From Verrucomicrobiales bacterium (GTDB taxonomy: Bacteria; Verrucomicrobiota; Verrucomicrobiia; Verrucomicrobiales; DEV007), in the NCBI GenBank assembly GCA_002696885.1, contig NZSO01000067.1, positions 14,160 through 23,405 on the forward strand: a DNA stretch of 9,246 nt, given 5' to 3'. Of the stretch, positions 1 through 6,800 are shown piece by piece. The notes beneath the pieces were generated by a model. It was not told the origin of the DNA. It made no database searches and saw only the letters and a program-made list of their open reading frames with translations. Within the stretch, counting starts at the first letter, position 1; every line of letters begins with the position of its first letter. Made by a program: the position numbers and the translations under genes.

Positions 1-14
1 CGGTCCCCCTTCAA

Positions 15-1256
15 ATGAGTAAAACAATTCTAAATCATCCCAAAGGTTTTAGACCAGGCCCTTACGAGTATCACGAAGAAATAATCATCAAAATACAGAA
101 CCTAACGAATACAGGTCTTGGCGTGGGGAGAGATCAAGATAATTGGGTTGTTTTTGTACCGTTTTGTATACCTGGAGAGAAAGTTAAGGCTAGAATATTT
201 CGAAACCATAAAAATCACAGTGAAGCTGATTTAATTGAGGTTCTAAAATCCTCAGAAGATCGCGTCACACCTAAATGTAAGTATTACAGTGAATGCGGAG
301 GCTGTCAGTACCAACATATAAAATATGAAGAACAACTTCATTGGAAAAAACAGCAAGTTGTCGAACTTCTAAAACATATGACCGGAACAAACTCCAAGGT
401 GTGCGAGGTGGTCCCTTCGCCAATTCATTATCATTATAGATCAAAAATAACACCTCATTTCAACAAACCGAAAAATGGAAAAATTGGCCCAATAGGATTT
501 CAACAGTACGGAAGAAGATCACTTGTTGATATAGATTCATGTGAAATTGCAAAAAAAGATATCAATACCTCATTGAAGAAAATAAGAGACGATATCCTTG
601 AAAAGGCATCATCTTATAAAAAAGGGTCAACAATTTTAATACGGTCTGACATTAATGATCAAATTCACACAAGCTCAGATTCAATAGCAGAGGAGGTCGT
701 TGAAGATATTAAATTTCATTTTACGGCAGGTAGTTTTTTTCAAAACAACCCCTTTATACTTAATCAATTTACCAAACATGTTAGAAATGAGGCCAAATCA
801 AAAAAATCTAAATATCTCATTGATGCTTATTGTGGAGCAGGACTATTTGCATTAACAAGCGCGAGTGCTTTTGAAGAAGTAACCGGTATCGAAATTTCAG
901 AAAGCTCAATATTCTGGGCCAAAAAAAACTTATCAAACAATTCAATCGATAACGTGAAATTTATTACAGGTGAAATTGAAAAATTCTTTGAACAAGTTTC
1001 ATACAAAGGCAATGAAACAAGCGTTATTATTGATCCACCTAGAAAGGGGTGTAGCGAAAATTTCCTACAACAGCTTTTTGTTTTTAAACCACAAAAAGTT
1101 GTTTACGTTTCTTGTAACCCAGCCACTCAGATGAGAGATCTAAATTTATTTATTCAGAATGGCTATAAGCTCACACGCACACAACCATTTGATCTTTTTC
1201 CGCAAACAAGACATTTAGAGTGTATCATGACACTTGAACAATCACATACTATTTGA
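15..1256 (+). CDS. rlmD: 23S rRNA (uracil-C5)-methyltransferase, RlmD-like (RumA/TrmA family)
   Basis: The 413-residue product has the full layout of SAM-dependent RNA m5U methyltransferases. A TRAM-type RNA-binding domain covers about residues 20-80. A [4Fe-4S] cysteine set sits at C88, C94, C97 and C176. The class I methyltransferase core shows FFQNNPF near 241, the SAM motif DAYCGAGLFAL (270-280), DPPRKG (340-345), the nucleophile motif SCNPATQMRDL with C367, and the C-terminal FPQTRHLE with the probable general base E402. TRAM plus cluster favours RlmD (U1939 of 23S rRNA) over TrmA or RlmC, but an RlmCD-like dual-site enzyme is possible. The ATG at 15 gives a family-like N-terminus; no in-frame stop is visible in the 14 bases before it, so the true start could lie outside the window. 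No Shine-Dalgarno is visible. The stop overlaps the convergent DUF423 gene by 8 bp. Confidence 0.9.
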   Translation: MSKTILNHPKGFRPGPYEYHEEIIIKIQNLTNTGLGVGRDQDNWVVFVPFCIPGEKVKARIFRNHKNHSEADLIEVLKSSEDRVTPKCKYYSECGGCQYQHIKYEEQLHWKKQQVVELLKHMTGTNSKVCEVVPSPIHYHYRSKITPHFNKPKNGKIGPIGFQQYGRRSLVDIDSCEIAKKDINTSLKKIRDDILEKASSYKKGSTILIRSDINDQIHTSSDSIAEEVVEDIKFHFTAGSFFQNNPFILNQFTKHVRNEAKSKKSKYLIDAYCGAGLFALTSASAFEEVTGIEISESSIFWAKKNLSNNSIDNVKFITGEIEKFFEQVSYKGNETSVIIDPPRKGCSENFLQQLFVFKPQKVVYVSCNPATQMRDLNLFIQNGYKLTRTQPFDLFPQTRHLECIMTLEQSHTI

Positions 1257-1623
1257 TTTCAGATTTTAACATTGATAACCATGCAAGGATAAATGAAAGC
1301 CCACCAAAAGGAGTAATTACGCCAACCCACTTCCATTCAAATATTGAAAGAACATATAAACTACCTGAAAAAAGTAATAGTCCTATAATACAAAAAATAT
1401 ATGAAAGCTTGTTGAATATTGCATTAGTAAAGGTCAAAAATACTAGTAGAAGAGCATGTATTAAATGATAAAAAACTGCAGTTTTCCACACTGATACATA
1501 TCCATTGGCTTCAAGAAGCTCCTTTAAACCATGAGAACCAAATGCTCCCAATAAAATACCAACAGCTCCAATCACTGGAGTTGCTTTTTTTGCCCAAACC
1601 GGTGTGTTGTTACTCAGACTCAT
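1249..1623 (-). CDS. DUF423 family small inner-membrane protein (YgdD-like)
   Basis: A 124-residue, highly hydrophobic protein with about four membrane segments. It carries the conserved DUF423 blocks: GAFGSHGL (26-33), the YHLIHALLL segment (52-60), LFSGSLY (84-90) and GVITPFGG (101-108). Length is normal for the family. Members are widespread inner-membrane proteins of unknown biochemical function, so no activity is assigned. The gene is single: its 3' end overlaps the 3' end of rlmD by 8 bp, and upstream it is divergent from the hydroxyacid dehydrogenase gene with a 66-bp gap. The ATG at 1623 is preceded by AT-rich sequence without a Shine-Dalgarno. One arm of an inverted repeat (1625-1651) lies only 1 nt from the start codon. 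Confidence 0.88.
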   Translation of the reverse strand: MSLSNNTPVWAKKATPVIGAVGILLGAFGSHGLKELLEANGYVSVWKTAVFYHLIHALLLVFLTFTNAIFNKLSYIFCIIGLLLFSGSLYVLSIFEWKWVGVITPFGGLSFILAWLSMLKSEIK

Positions 1624-1624
1624 G

Positions 1625-1651
1625 TTCTATCTAAATTAAAGATTGATAGAA
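1625..1651. promoter_or_regulatory. Inverted repeat in the DUF423/hydroxyacid dehydrogenase divergent gap
   Basis: TTCTATC (1625-1631) and GATAGAA (1645-1651) are perfect 7-bp inverted arms around a 13-nt centre, with a smaller nested ATCT/AGAT pair (1629-1632 and 1640-1643). One arm nearly abuts the DUF423 start codon. It could be an operator for either divergent gene or a hairpin in the DUF423 leader. AT-rich composition makes chance plausible. Confidence 0.3.
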
Positions 1652-1689
1652 ATAATTACAAAAACAATTTTTTTAAAATACACAAACAA

Positions 1690-2646
1690 ATGAAAGTAAC
1701 TTTTTTAGATGCCTCTACAGTGGATGCTGGTGATATTAATTTTGACGGCATTAATGAATTTGGTGAACTAACAACCTATAAAACAACATCTAAACATGAG
1801 ACTTTAGATCGCATAATTGATTCAGATATTATTATTACAAACAAAGTAATCATTGATAAACCAGTTATTGAGGCCTCCAAAAATCTTAAATTGATTATTG
1901 TCAGTGCCACAGGCTATAACAACGTAGATGTAACAGCGGCAAAAGAAAAAGACATTAAAGTTTGCAACGTCGTTGATTATTCAACTCCAATCGTTGCACA
2001 ACACACAATATCATTAATATTAAATCTACTAGGCCAAACCCACAAATATTTGGACGAGAAAAACCTTTGGCCAGATAGCCCTATATTCACAAGATTAGAT
2101 CATACAGTAACTGAAATATATGGAAAAATTCTTGGTATAGTGGGCGTAGGAAATATCGGATCAAGAGTTGGCGAAATTGCACAATCCATGGGAATGAAAA
2201 TCCAGGTCCTTGCTCGCAAGGGTTCAAATAATATAATACATCCTGAATGGAAAAGGCTAGACCCACAATTATTTTTCAGCAGCAGTGATATAATTACTCT
2301 TCATTGCCCTCTTACTGAATCCAATGAGAAAATCATCAACAGTAATTCCCTATCATTAATGCAAAACACCTCGCACCTCATTAACACTAGCAGAGGCGGG
2401 TTGATAGATGAACAGGCATTAGCCAACGCTCTAATTAATAAAGAAATCGCTGGAGCAGCAATTGATGTTTTAACAGAGGAACCTCCACCAAGAAGCCACT
2501 GTTTGATGAATAGCTCCATTCCAAACTTATTAATAACACCACACATTGCTTGGATTTCAATTGAATCAAGGAAACGTCTGATTGAGGGCGTAGTCAAAAA
2601 CATCAAAGCCTTTGTTGAAGGCTCACCTATTAATGAGGTAAATTAG
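1690..2646 (+). CDS. D-2-hydroxyacid dehydrogenase, glycerate dehydrogenase/hydroxypyruvate reductase-like
   Basis: A 318-residue D-isomer-specific 2-hydroxyacid dehydrogenase of normal length. The substrate-domain block SATGYNNVD (72-80), VCNVVDYSTP (91-100) and VAQHT are typical of the HprA-type glycerate dehydrogenase subgroup. The Rossmann motif is GVGNIG (152-157). The catalytic triad is R235 (NTSRGG), E264 (LTEEPP) and H285 (TPHIAW). The family reversibly reduces 2-keto acids, here probably hydroxypyruvate or glyoxylate to D-glycerate or glycolate. After the second Rossmann strand the sequence is LARKGS (174-179); the acidic residue that usually binds the NAD ribose is absent and R176/K177 are present, so I infer NADPH preference. 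The gene is followed after 9 bp by an MFS transporter in what looks like one operon. There is no Shine-Dalgarno before the ATG. Exact substrate is uncertain. Confidence 0.87.
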   Translation: MKVTFLDASTVDAGDINFDGINEFGELTTYKTTSKHETLDRIIDSDIIITNKVIIDKPVIEASKNLKLIIVSATGYNNVDVTAAKEKDIKVCNVVDYSTPIVAQHTISLILNLLGQTHKYLDEKNLWPDSPIFTRLDHTVTEIYGKILGIVGVGNIGSRVGEIAQSMGMKIQVLARKGSNNIIHPEWKRLDPQLFFSSSDIITLHCPLTESNEKIINSNSLSLMQNTSHLINTSRGGLIDEQALANALINKEIAGAAIDVLTEEPPPRSHCLMNSSIPNLLITPHIAWISIESRKRLIEGVVKNIKAFVEGSPINEVN

Positions 2647-2655
2647 CCAAAAAGG

Positions 2656-3837
2656 ATGAATTTGTATCCTATTAAGGTTCAATTTTTTTTAAGCTATGGA
2701 GCTTTAGGCAGCATTGGGCCATTGATGGCTTTAATTTTGAAAGAATCCAAAGACTTCAGCCCGAGGCAAATCGCTTTAACCTTATCGCTATCAAGTCTTG
2801 GGATGCTTTTTACTCCGGCGTTTATGACTTATCTTGCTGACAAATCCGTTGACACCAGAAAAATTTTACGGTGGTCATTTGCTGTGACTACATTCTCCTT
2901 GATTTCATTATATTATTTGATCAATCCAATTCAAATAACTTTGGCTTGGACCTTATATAGTGTAGCCTTCGTACCCGTTTTACCATTACTTGATGGATAC
3001 TTTTTCAATTATAAACGCTCAATGGAATTAAAAGGTTATCCATGTGTTGAATATAACAAAATTAGAATATGGGGTTCGATTGGCTTTATCGCCCCAAGCT
3101 GTATTTTATTTTTCATTTTAAGCGGAAATAAATCTATAGCTAATTCCCTTTGGTGCGCAGTTTTGTTCTGTTTTTTATCTTATGTTTTTACGTTCTTTAT
3201 GGACAACAATTCTTCTCAGGAAAAGTCTTCTACAAAAAAACCAACAAGAGAATCATTCAAAGTGTTACTATCACCTAGCATGATTCCATTTTGTATCGGA
3301 ATTTTCTTAGCATATACAGCTGCAAATTGTTACTTTCCTTATCTTTCCGTTTTCTTCAAAGAGCATATTGGAATTAAGAATAATTTAATCACTGTCATTA
3401 CATCCGTAGGAGTGGCTATAGAAATAATTTATATTTCGAATCTAAATTTCATCAGAAAATTCATAAGTATTAGAGCAATAACTGCGATTGGACTCGGGTC
3501 AATGGCTATACGACTTGCACTTTTAGCTACATTCCCAGAATTAGAAGTAGCCATAATAATTCAAATATTTCACGGTCTTGAAATACTCTCAATGTTTGTA
3601 TTACCCATAATGTATTTGGACCAGGTAGCGGGGCCAGGTTTTCGAAATTCTATTCAAGGGGCATTTACAATATTGATTACAGTTCCATCTAGATTGGTTG
3701 GATTTTTATTAGCAGGTGAAATCGCAAGAGCAATGGGATCAAAAGAAGTTTTGTATGTAAGTTCAATACTATGCGCTATGGGCATGATTGCGATATCAGT
3801 TTTCTTTAAAGAAAAAACGAGATCCTCCAGCCACTAA
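2656..3837 (+). CDS. MFS transporter, LacY/HcaT-like (MFS_1-like)
   Basis: A 393-residue integral membrane protein with about 12 predicted helices and a hydrophilic central loop near residues 183-202 separating the two six-helix halves. The loop after helix 2 has an MFS signature (LADKSVDTRKI, 60-70), and a YNKIRIWGSIGF block (133-144) resembles the LacY/3-phenylpropionate-transporter type, with R137 in the place of a functionally important LacY arginine. A cytoplasmic-membrane proton symporter for a small organic solute is likely; the substrate cannot be read from sequence. The hydroxyacid dehydrogenase stop lies 9 bp upstream, suggesting co-transcription and perhaps uptake of a hydroxy- or keto-acid. 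An AGG directly abuts the ATG, too close for a normal ribosome binding site. The 3' end overlaps the convergent aminotransferase gene by 4 bp. Confidence 0.85.
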   Translation: MNLYPIKVQFFLSYGALGSIGPLMALILKESKDFSPRQIALTLSLSSLGMLFTPAFMTYLADKSVDTRKILRWSFAVTTFSLISLYYLINPIQITLAWTLYSVAFVPVLPLLDGYFFNYKRSMELKGYPCVEYNKIRIWGSIGFIAPSCILFFILSGNKSIANSLWCAVLFCFLSYVFTFFMDNNSSQEKSSTKKPTRESFKVLLSPSMIPFCIGIFLAYTAANCYFPYLSVFFKEHIGIKNNLITVITSVGVAIEIIYISNLNFIRKFISIRAITAIGLGSMAIRLALLATFPELEVAIIIQIFHGLEILSMFVLPIMYLDQVAGPGFRNSIQGAFTILITVPSRLVGFLLAGEIARAMGSKEVLYVSSILCAMGMIAISVFFKEKTRSSSH

Positions 3838-3858
3838 GGGTCATTATTTGTGGAGATC
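3821..3858. repeat. Bulged inverted repeat spanning two convergent stop codons
   Basis: GATC-C-TCCA (3821-3829) pairs with TGGAGATC (3851-3858): eight base pairs with one bulged C and a 21-nt loop that contains both overlapping stop codons. On the + strand a T-rich run follows only about 25-30 nt downstream, so it is not a classical intrinsic terminator. It may still act as a bidirectional 3'-end hairpin. Confidence 0.3.
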
Positions 3859-4697
3859 AGCCTTTCAAATTCAGATTTTATTTTTTTTATAACAGGGCTT
3901 GATGTCCCAGAAAGGCTAGTTCCATTCACTGAGTCGATCGCTTGGACCTCTCTCAACGTTGAAGTCAAAAATGCAAATTCAACACCTTCTAATAATTCTA
4001 ATTTGATATTTTCCTCAAATACTGGGATGTCTAATTTGTTACAAATTTCGATAACTAAAGACCTTGTTACTCCTGCCAAACATCCAGAAGAAAGTGGAGG
4101 GGTGATCAACTTTTGGGAATGAAAAACGAATATGTTACTTCCAGTGCCCTCGCACAGATCTCCAGACACGTTCCCAAATATGGCCTCCCTAGCTCCTTGG
4201 GAATGAGCATCAGCTAACGCAATGACGTTCTCACCATAGGATGTTGTTTTGAGCCCAGCTAAAGCACCATGTTGATTGCGAGGATATGAAACAGTAATCA
4301 CACGACTAGTTTCTGGTTGAATGGGAGCCAATGAACTAGCAATAATGATATTTTCCGCCGCGTCTCCCTTTTCCGAACCTAATGGAGAAGGCCCCCCCGT
4401 AATTGTAATTCTTAGCCTTGAAGGAAATAAATTATTTTTTTTCAAAACTTCAATACATGCATCCCTGAGCAATTCAAATTCAGGGACCTTGAGACTAAAG
4501 GCACTAGCTGATTTTTTCAGCCTATTGTAGTGTCGGGTAAAAGCAAATGGCACAGAATTATAGGCAATCATAGTCTCGAAAACACCGTCACCAGTCAACA
4601 AGCCATGATCAAAAACAGATACATGAGCCTTGTCCTCATCTATTAGAGAACCATTAATCCAAATAGTTTTTGCTTTATCATCAGCTGTATGTTCCAT
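3834..4697 (-). CDS. Class IV PLP aminotransferase, aminodeoxychorismate lyase-like
   Basis: The 287-residue product is a fold-type IV PLP enzyme. Recognisable are SVFDHGLLTGDGVFETM (27-43), the PLP lysine K150 in GLKTTSYGENV, the cofactor-contacting E183 in LCEGTGSNIF, and the GCLAGVTRS phosphate/substrate loop (205-213). The FETM form of the first motif and the LKTTSY block resemble proteins annotated as 4-amino-4-deoxychorismate lyase (PabC, which makes p-aminobenzoate for folate) rather than classical branched-chain aminotransferase, but family members switch substrate easily. No pabA or pabB lies nearby to support the folate role. A G7 run on the coding strand (+ coordinates 4392-4398) encodes a Gly-Gly pair. 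The gene is convergent with the MFS gene (4-bp overlap) and divergent from the DMT gene (94-bp gap). Confidence 0.85.
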   Translation of the reverse strand: MEHTADDKAKTIWINGSLIDEDKAHVSVFDHGLLTGDGVFETMIAYNSVPFAFTRHYNRLKKSASAFSLKVPEFELLRDACIEVLKKNNLFPSRLRITITGGPSPLGSEKGDAAENIIIASSLAPIQPETSRVITVSYPRNQHGALAGLKTTSYGENVIALADAHSQGAREAIFGNVSGDLCEGTGSNIFVFHSQKLITPPLSSGCLAGVTRSLVIEICNKLDIPVFEENIKLELLEGVEFAFLTSTLREVQAIDSVNGTSLSGTSSPVIKKIKSEFERLISTNNDP

Positions 4698-4702
4698 GAA
4701 TT

Positions 4703-4708
4703 ATTATA
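4703..4708 (-). promoter_or_regulatory. Possible -10 box for the aminotransferase gene (leaderless)
   Basis: On the minus strand a perfect TATAAT sits 5 nt before the ATG at 4697. If used, transcription would begin at about the A of the start codon, giving a leaderless mRNA. No convincing -35 element is visible (ATTAGT at 17-bp spacing), and the region is AT-rich. Confidence 0.3.
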
Positions 4709-4732
4709 TATAGGTATATTACGATACTAATG

Positions 4733-4748
4733 AGTGATTTCTATCACA
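4733..4748. promoter_or_regulatory. CRP/FNR-type palindromic site in a divergent intergenic region
   Basis: AGTGA-N6-TCACA matches the CRP consensus TGTGA-N6-TCACA at nine of ten defined positions and contains a perfect GTGAT/ATCAC inverted repeat with a 4-nt centre. It lies between the aminotransferase and DMT genes, about 51 bp before the DMT start, overlapping the place where a -35 element would sit for the TATATT at 4755-4760. This is a pattern match only; no regulator gene is in the window. Confidence 0.4.
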
Positions 4749-4754
4749 TTGGTC

Positions 4755-4760
4755 TATATT
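4755..4760 (+). promoter_or_regulatory. Possible -10 box for the DMT transporter gene
   Basis: TATATT matches the bacterial -10 consensus at five of six positions and would give a leader of roughly 25 nt. The -35 position coincides with the left half of the CRP-like palindrome and has no good TTGACA match, as expected for an activator-dependent promoter. Chance occurrence in AT-rich DNA cannot be excluded. Confidence 0.3.
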
Positions 4761-4791
4761 CTACTAATTTAAATTTCGACGATCTTTCTAA

Positions 4792-5679
4792 ATGAACTAC
4801 GCGATCATTACTGCAGTGCTTTTCGCATTTTCAGCTATCTGTAATACAAGAGTATCTCGTGGAATGGACCAAATAACGGCTAATCTTATCAGATTAGCCA
4901 TCGCTACTTTAATTCTAGGAATAATAACATTTATTCATTATCCACAAAGTTTTCATGCTCAAGCTATGCCCGTGCTCGCTTTGAGTGGATTAATAGGATT
5001 TGGAGTGGGCGACATTGCTTTATTCTTAGCACTTTCAAAAATAGGCTCAAGACTAACTATCCTAATTAATTTTTGTACAGCAACCATCATTGGTGCTTTT
5101 GCAGACACTTTCTTTTTAGGTGAATCCCTAAAATCTGAAACCTGGCTGTTTATATTTTTCATACTCACTGGTTTAACCCTTGTACTTTTTCCATTTGGCA
5201 ATGGCTCCGAAAAAAACAGCGAGAGAAAATTAGGAATTATATCTGCTTTTGTGGCAGGACTCGGTCAGGGACTCGGCGCAACGACAAGCAGAATTGCAGA
5301 TGAAATCGCCATAAAAGATGACATCGTCATTACAGGGATCAGTCAGGCTTTTCAGCGAGTTTGTGCAGGAATGCTTTTCTTATCCCTCATTTATCTGATA
5401 AAGAAAAAATTTATTAAGCCTCAAAACCAAATTCAAAATTATAAATTAGCTCCTTGGTTAATCCTAGCTGCATTGTTTGGGCCAGTGCTTGGCGTTGCAT
5501 ACTTCCAAGAAGCTTTAAGAAAAATGAGCAGTGGTGAGACGATGGCAATCGTTTCAACTAGCCCTCTAATTTTAATTCCTTTGGCCTACATTTTTGAAGG
5601 AGACATTCCGAGTAAAAAATCCATCTTCGCATCACTTTTGGCGATCTCAGGGGTTATCGGAATTTCACTGAACCTGTGA
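4792..5679 (+). CDS. EamA/DMT-superfamily membrane transporter
   Basis: The 295-residue protein is almost entirely hydrophobic, with about ten membrane helices arranged as two EamA repeats (about residues 1-135 and 146-295) joined by a short polar linker (FGNGSEKNSERK). Family-like blocks are GFGVGDIALFLALSKIGS (69-86), FFLGESL near 107-113 in the first half, and AYFQEALRKMSSGETMAIV (236-254) followed by PLAYIFEG in the second. EamA proteins export or import small metabolites such as amino acids; the substrate is unknown. The gene is divergent from the aminotransferase gene, with a CRP-like site in the shared gap, and ends 1 bp from the end of convergent obgE. No Shine-Dalgarno precedes the ATG. 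Confidence 0.87.
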   Translation: MNYAIITAVLFAFSAICNTRVSRGMDQITANLIRLAIATLILGIITFIHYPQSFHAQAMPVLALSGLIGFGVGDIALFLALSKIGSRLTILINFCTATIIGAFADTFFLGESLKSETWLFIFFILTGLTLVLFPFGNGSEKNSERKLGIISAFVAGLGQGLGATTSRIADEIAIKDDIVITGISQAFQRVCAGMLFLSLIYLIKKKFIKPQNQIQNYKLAPWLILAALFGPVLGVAYFQEALRKMSSGETMAIVSTSPLILIPLAYIFEGDIPSKKSIFASLLAISGVIGISLNL

Positions 5680-5680
5680 A

Positions 5681-6724
5681 TTAATAGATTTCTTTACCTA
5701 TTAAATCCTTTAAACGTATTTTTAAATCGTTAATCCCTTCTCCAGAAAGTGCTGAAACTGAAATGATCTCTGTTTTGGAAAATCGATTCTCTAAAATTTT
5801 TAGATTATCCTTAGCACCCTCAACATCAATCTTATTGGCAATGATTAGCCATTGTCTTGAGGAAAGTTCCTCCGAATACATTTTGATTTCTTTTCGCAAT
5901 GTTTCTATATCCTCAACTGGATCTCTCATATCTACTCCAGCAACATCAACTACAAAAAGTAAAACTTCACAACGCATGATATGCCTTAGAAAATTATGTC
6001 CAAGGCCAACGTTCTGATGCGCTCCTTCGATAAGACCAGGTATATCAGCAAGAGAAGCTCTAACAATGTTACTGAATTCAATTACACCAATTGATGGCTG
6101 AAGAGTAGTAAAAGGGTAATTTGCCACCTTTGGCTTTGCCTCGGACAGGACTCCCAACAAACTCGATTTGCCAGCATTAGGAAAACCAACAAATCCTCCA
6201 TCTGCAATCTGACGGAGCTCCAAATAATAATAACCGCTTTCACCTTTTTCTCCAAGAGTATGTTCTTGAGGTGCCTGATTAGTTGGCGATTTAAAATGAA
6301 CGTTTCCTTTCCCCCCCTTACCGGCTTTAGCGAGGATAAATTCTTGAGAATTTTCCGTAAGATCAGCAATAGGTTCAGATTCTTTTTTTATTTCCTCGAT
6401 AGTAAGCCCTTCCTCATCGGCCCGATAAATGAGGGTGCCTTGAGGAACTTTTATAATTAAATCACTTGCAGACCTACCCTTCTTTTCACGTCCTTGCCCA
6501 TGTCCACCGGACTTAGCAATCATGCGAGAATTAAAAAATAAATGAGTGAGATTGTCTGTATCATTGACTGCTTTAATAATCACATGTCCGCCATCGCCAC
6601 CGTCTCCACCATCAGGTCCACCCTTTGGGACATATTTTTCTCGTCGAAAGTGTACAATTCCATTCCCACCGTCTCCAGCCCTTGCAAAAACACGCACATG
6701 GTCAACAAATTGCCTCTTTTTCAA
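5681..6724 (-). CDS. obgE: Obg/CgtA ribosome-assembly GTPase, TTG start
   Basis: The 347-residue product has the glycine-rich Obg fold (about 1-172, with GGPDGGDGGDGG) followed by a G domain: G1 GFPNAGKSS (180-188), G2 PFTTLQPSIG, G3 DIPG (227-230), G4 NKID (297-300) and G5 SAL (324-326). It ends soon after G5, without an OCT domain. Obg GTPases are essential factors in large-subunit assembly and stress control, acting on 50S particles. The start is TTG at 6724-6722: it alone keeps the conserved FVD at the N-terminus, an in-frame TAA lies five codons upstream, and the next ATG is codon 68. No Shine-Dalgarno is present, but a tiny ORF ends one base before the TTG. A G7 run (+ 6311-6317) encodes part of GKGGKG. 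The usual rplU-rpmA neighbours are absent. Confidence 0.95.
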   Translation of the reverse strand: MKKRQFVDHVRVFARAGDGGNGIVHFRREKYVPKGGPDGGDGGDGGHVIIKAVNDTDNLTHLFFNSRMIAKSGGHGQGREKKGRSASDLIIKVPQGTLIYRADEEGLTIEEIKKESEPIADLTENSQEFILAKAGKGGKGNVHFKSPTNQAPQEHTLGEKGESGYYYLELRQIADGGFVGFPNAGKSSLLGVLSEAKPKVANYPFTTLQPSIGVIEFSNIVRASLADIPGLIEGAHQNVGLGHNFLRHIMRCEVLLFVVDVAGVDMRDPVEDIETLRKEIKMYSEELSSRQWLIIANKIDVEGAKDNLKILENRFSKTEIISVSALSGEGINDLKIRLKDLIGKEIY

Positions 6725-6725
6725 A

Positions 6726-6800
6726 TTATATAATTTTTAAAATTTTTAAAACAGTACCAATAATTATAGTGATAAACAGGAAATCAACGAACTTCTTCAT
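6726..6800 (-). CDS. Possible 24-residue hydrophobic leader peptide upstream of obgE
   Basis: An ATG at 6800-6798 opens 24 codons ending in TAA at 6728-6726, leaving a single T before the obgE TTG start. The peptide begins MKKFVDFLFITIIIG and ends with a Lys-Ile-Leu-rich tail; it could form one membrane helix. The spacing is what one expects for translational coupling, which could compensate for the TTG start without a Shine-Dalgarno. No family is recognised. AT-rich DNA often yields hydrophobic short ORFs by chance, so expression is unproven. Confidence 0.25.
   Translation of the reverse strand: MKKFVDFLFITIIIGTVLKILKII

Noticed and set aside
1240..1258. AATCA/TGATT repeat at the rlmD/DUF423 junction
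   Set aside because: Five AT-rich pairs with a 9-nt loop are not distinguishable from chance.
5664..5680. TTCAC/GTGAA hairpin at the DMT stop codon as a terminator
   Set aside because: Five weak pairs and no proper T tract; expected by chance.
6082..6369. 95-codon open frame inside obgE in another frame, and similar open frames inside other genes (for example 3850-4122, 2301-2606, 8622-8861)
   Set aside because: They lie opposite or within strongly supported genes, show no family motifs, and are explained as shadows of the real frames.
6722..6730. TATAAT directly in front of the obgE TTG codon as its promoter
   Set aside because: Transcription would start inside the gene and lose the conserved FVD start; the hexamer is more simply part of the AT-rich leader.
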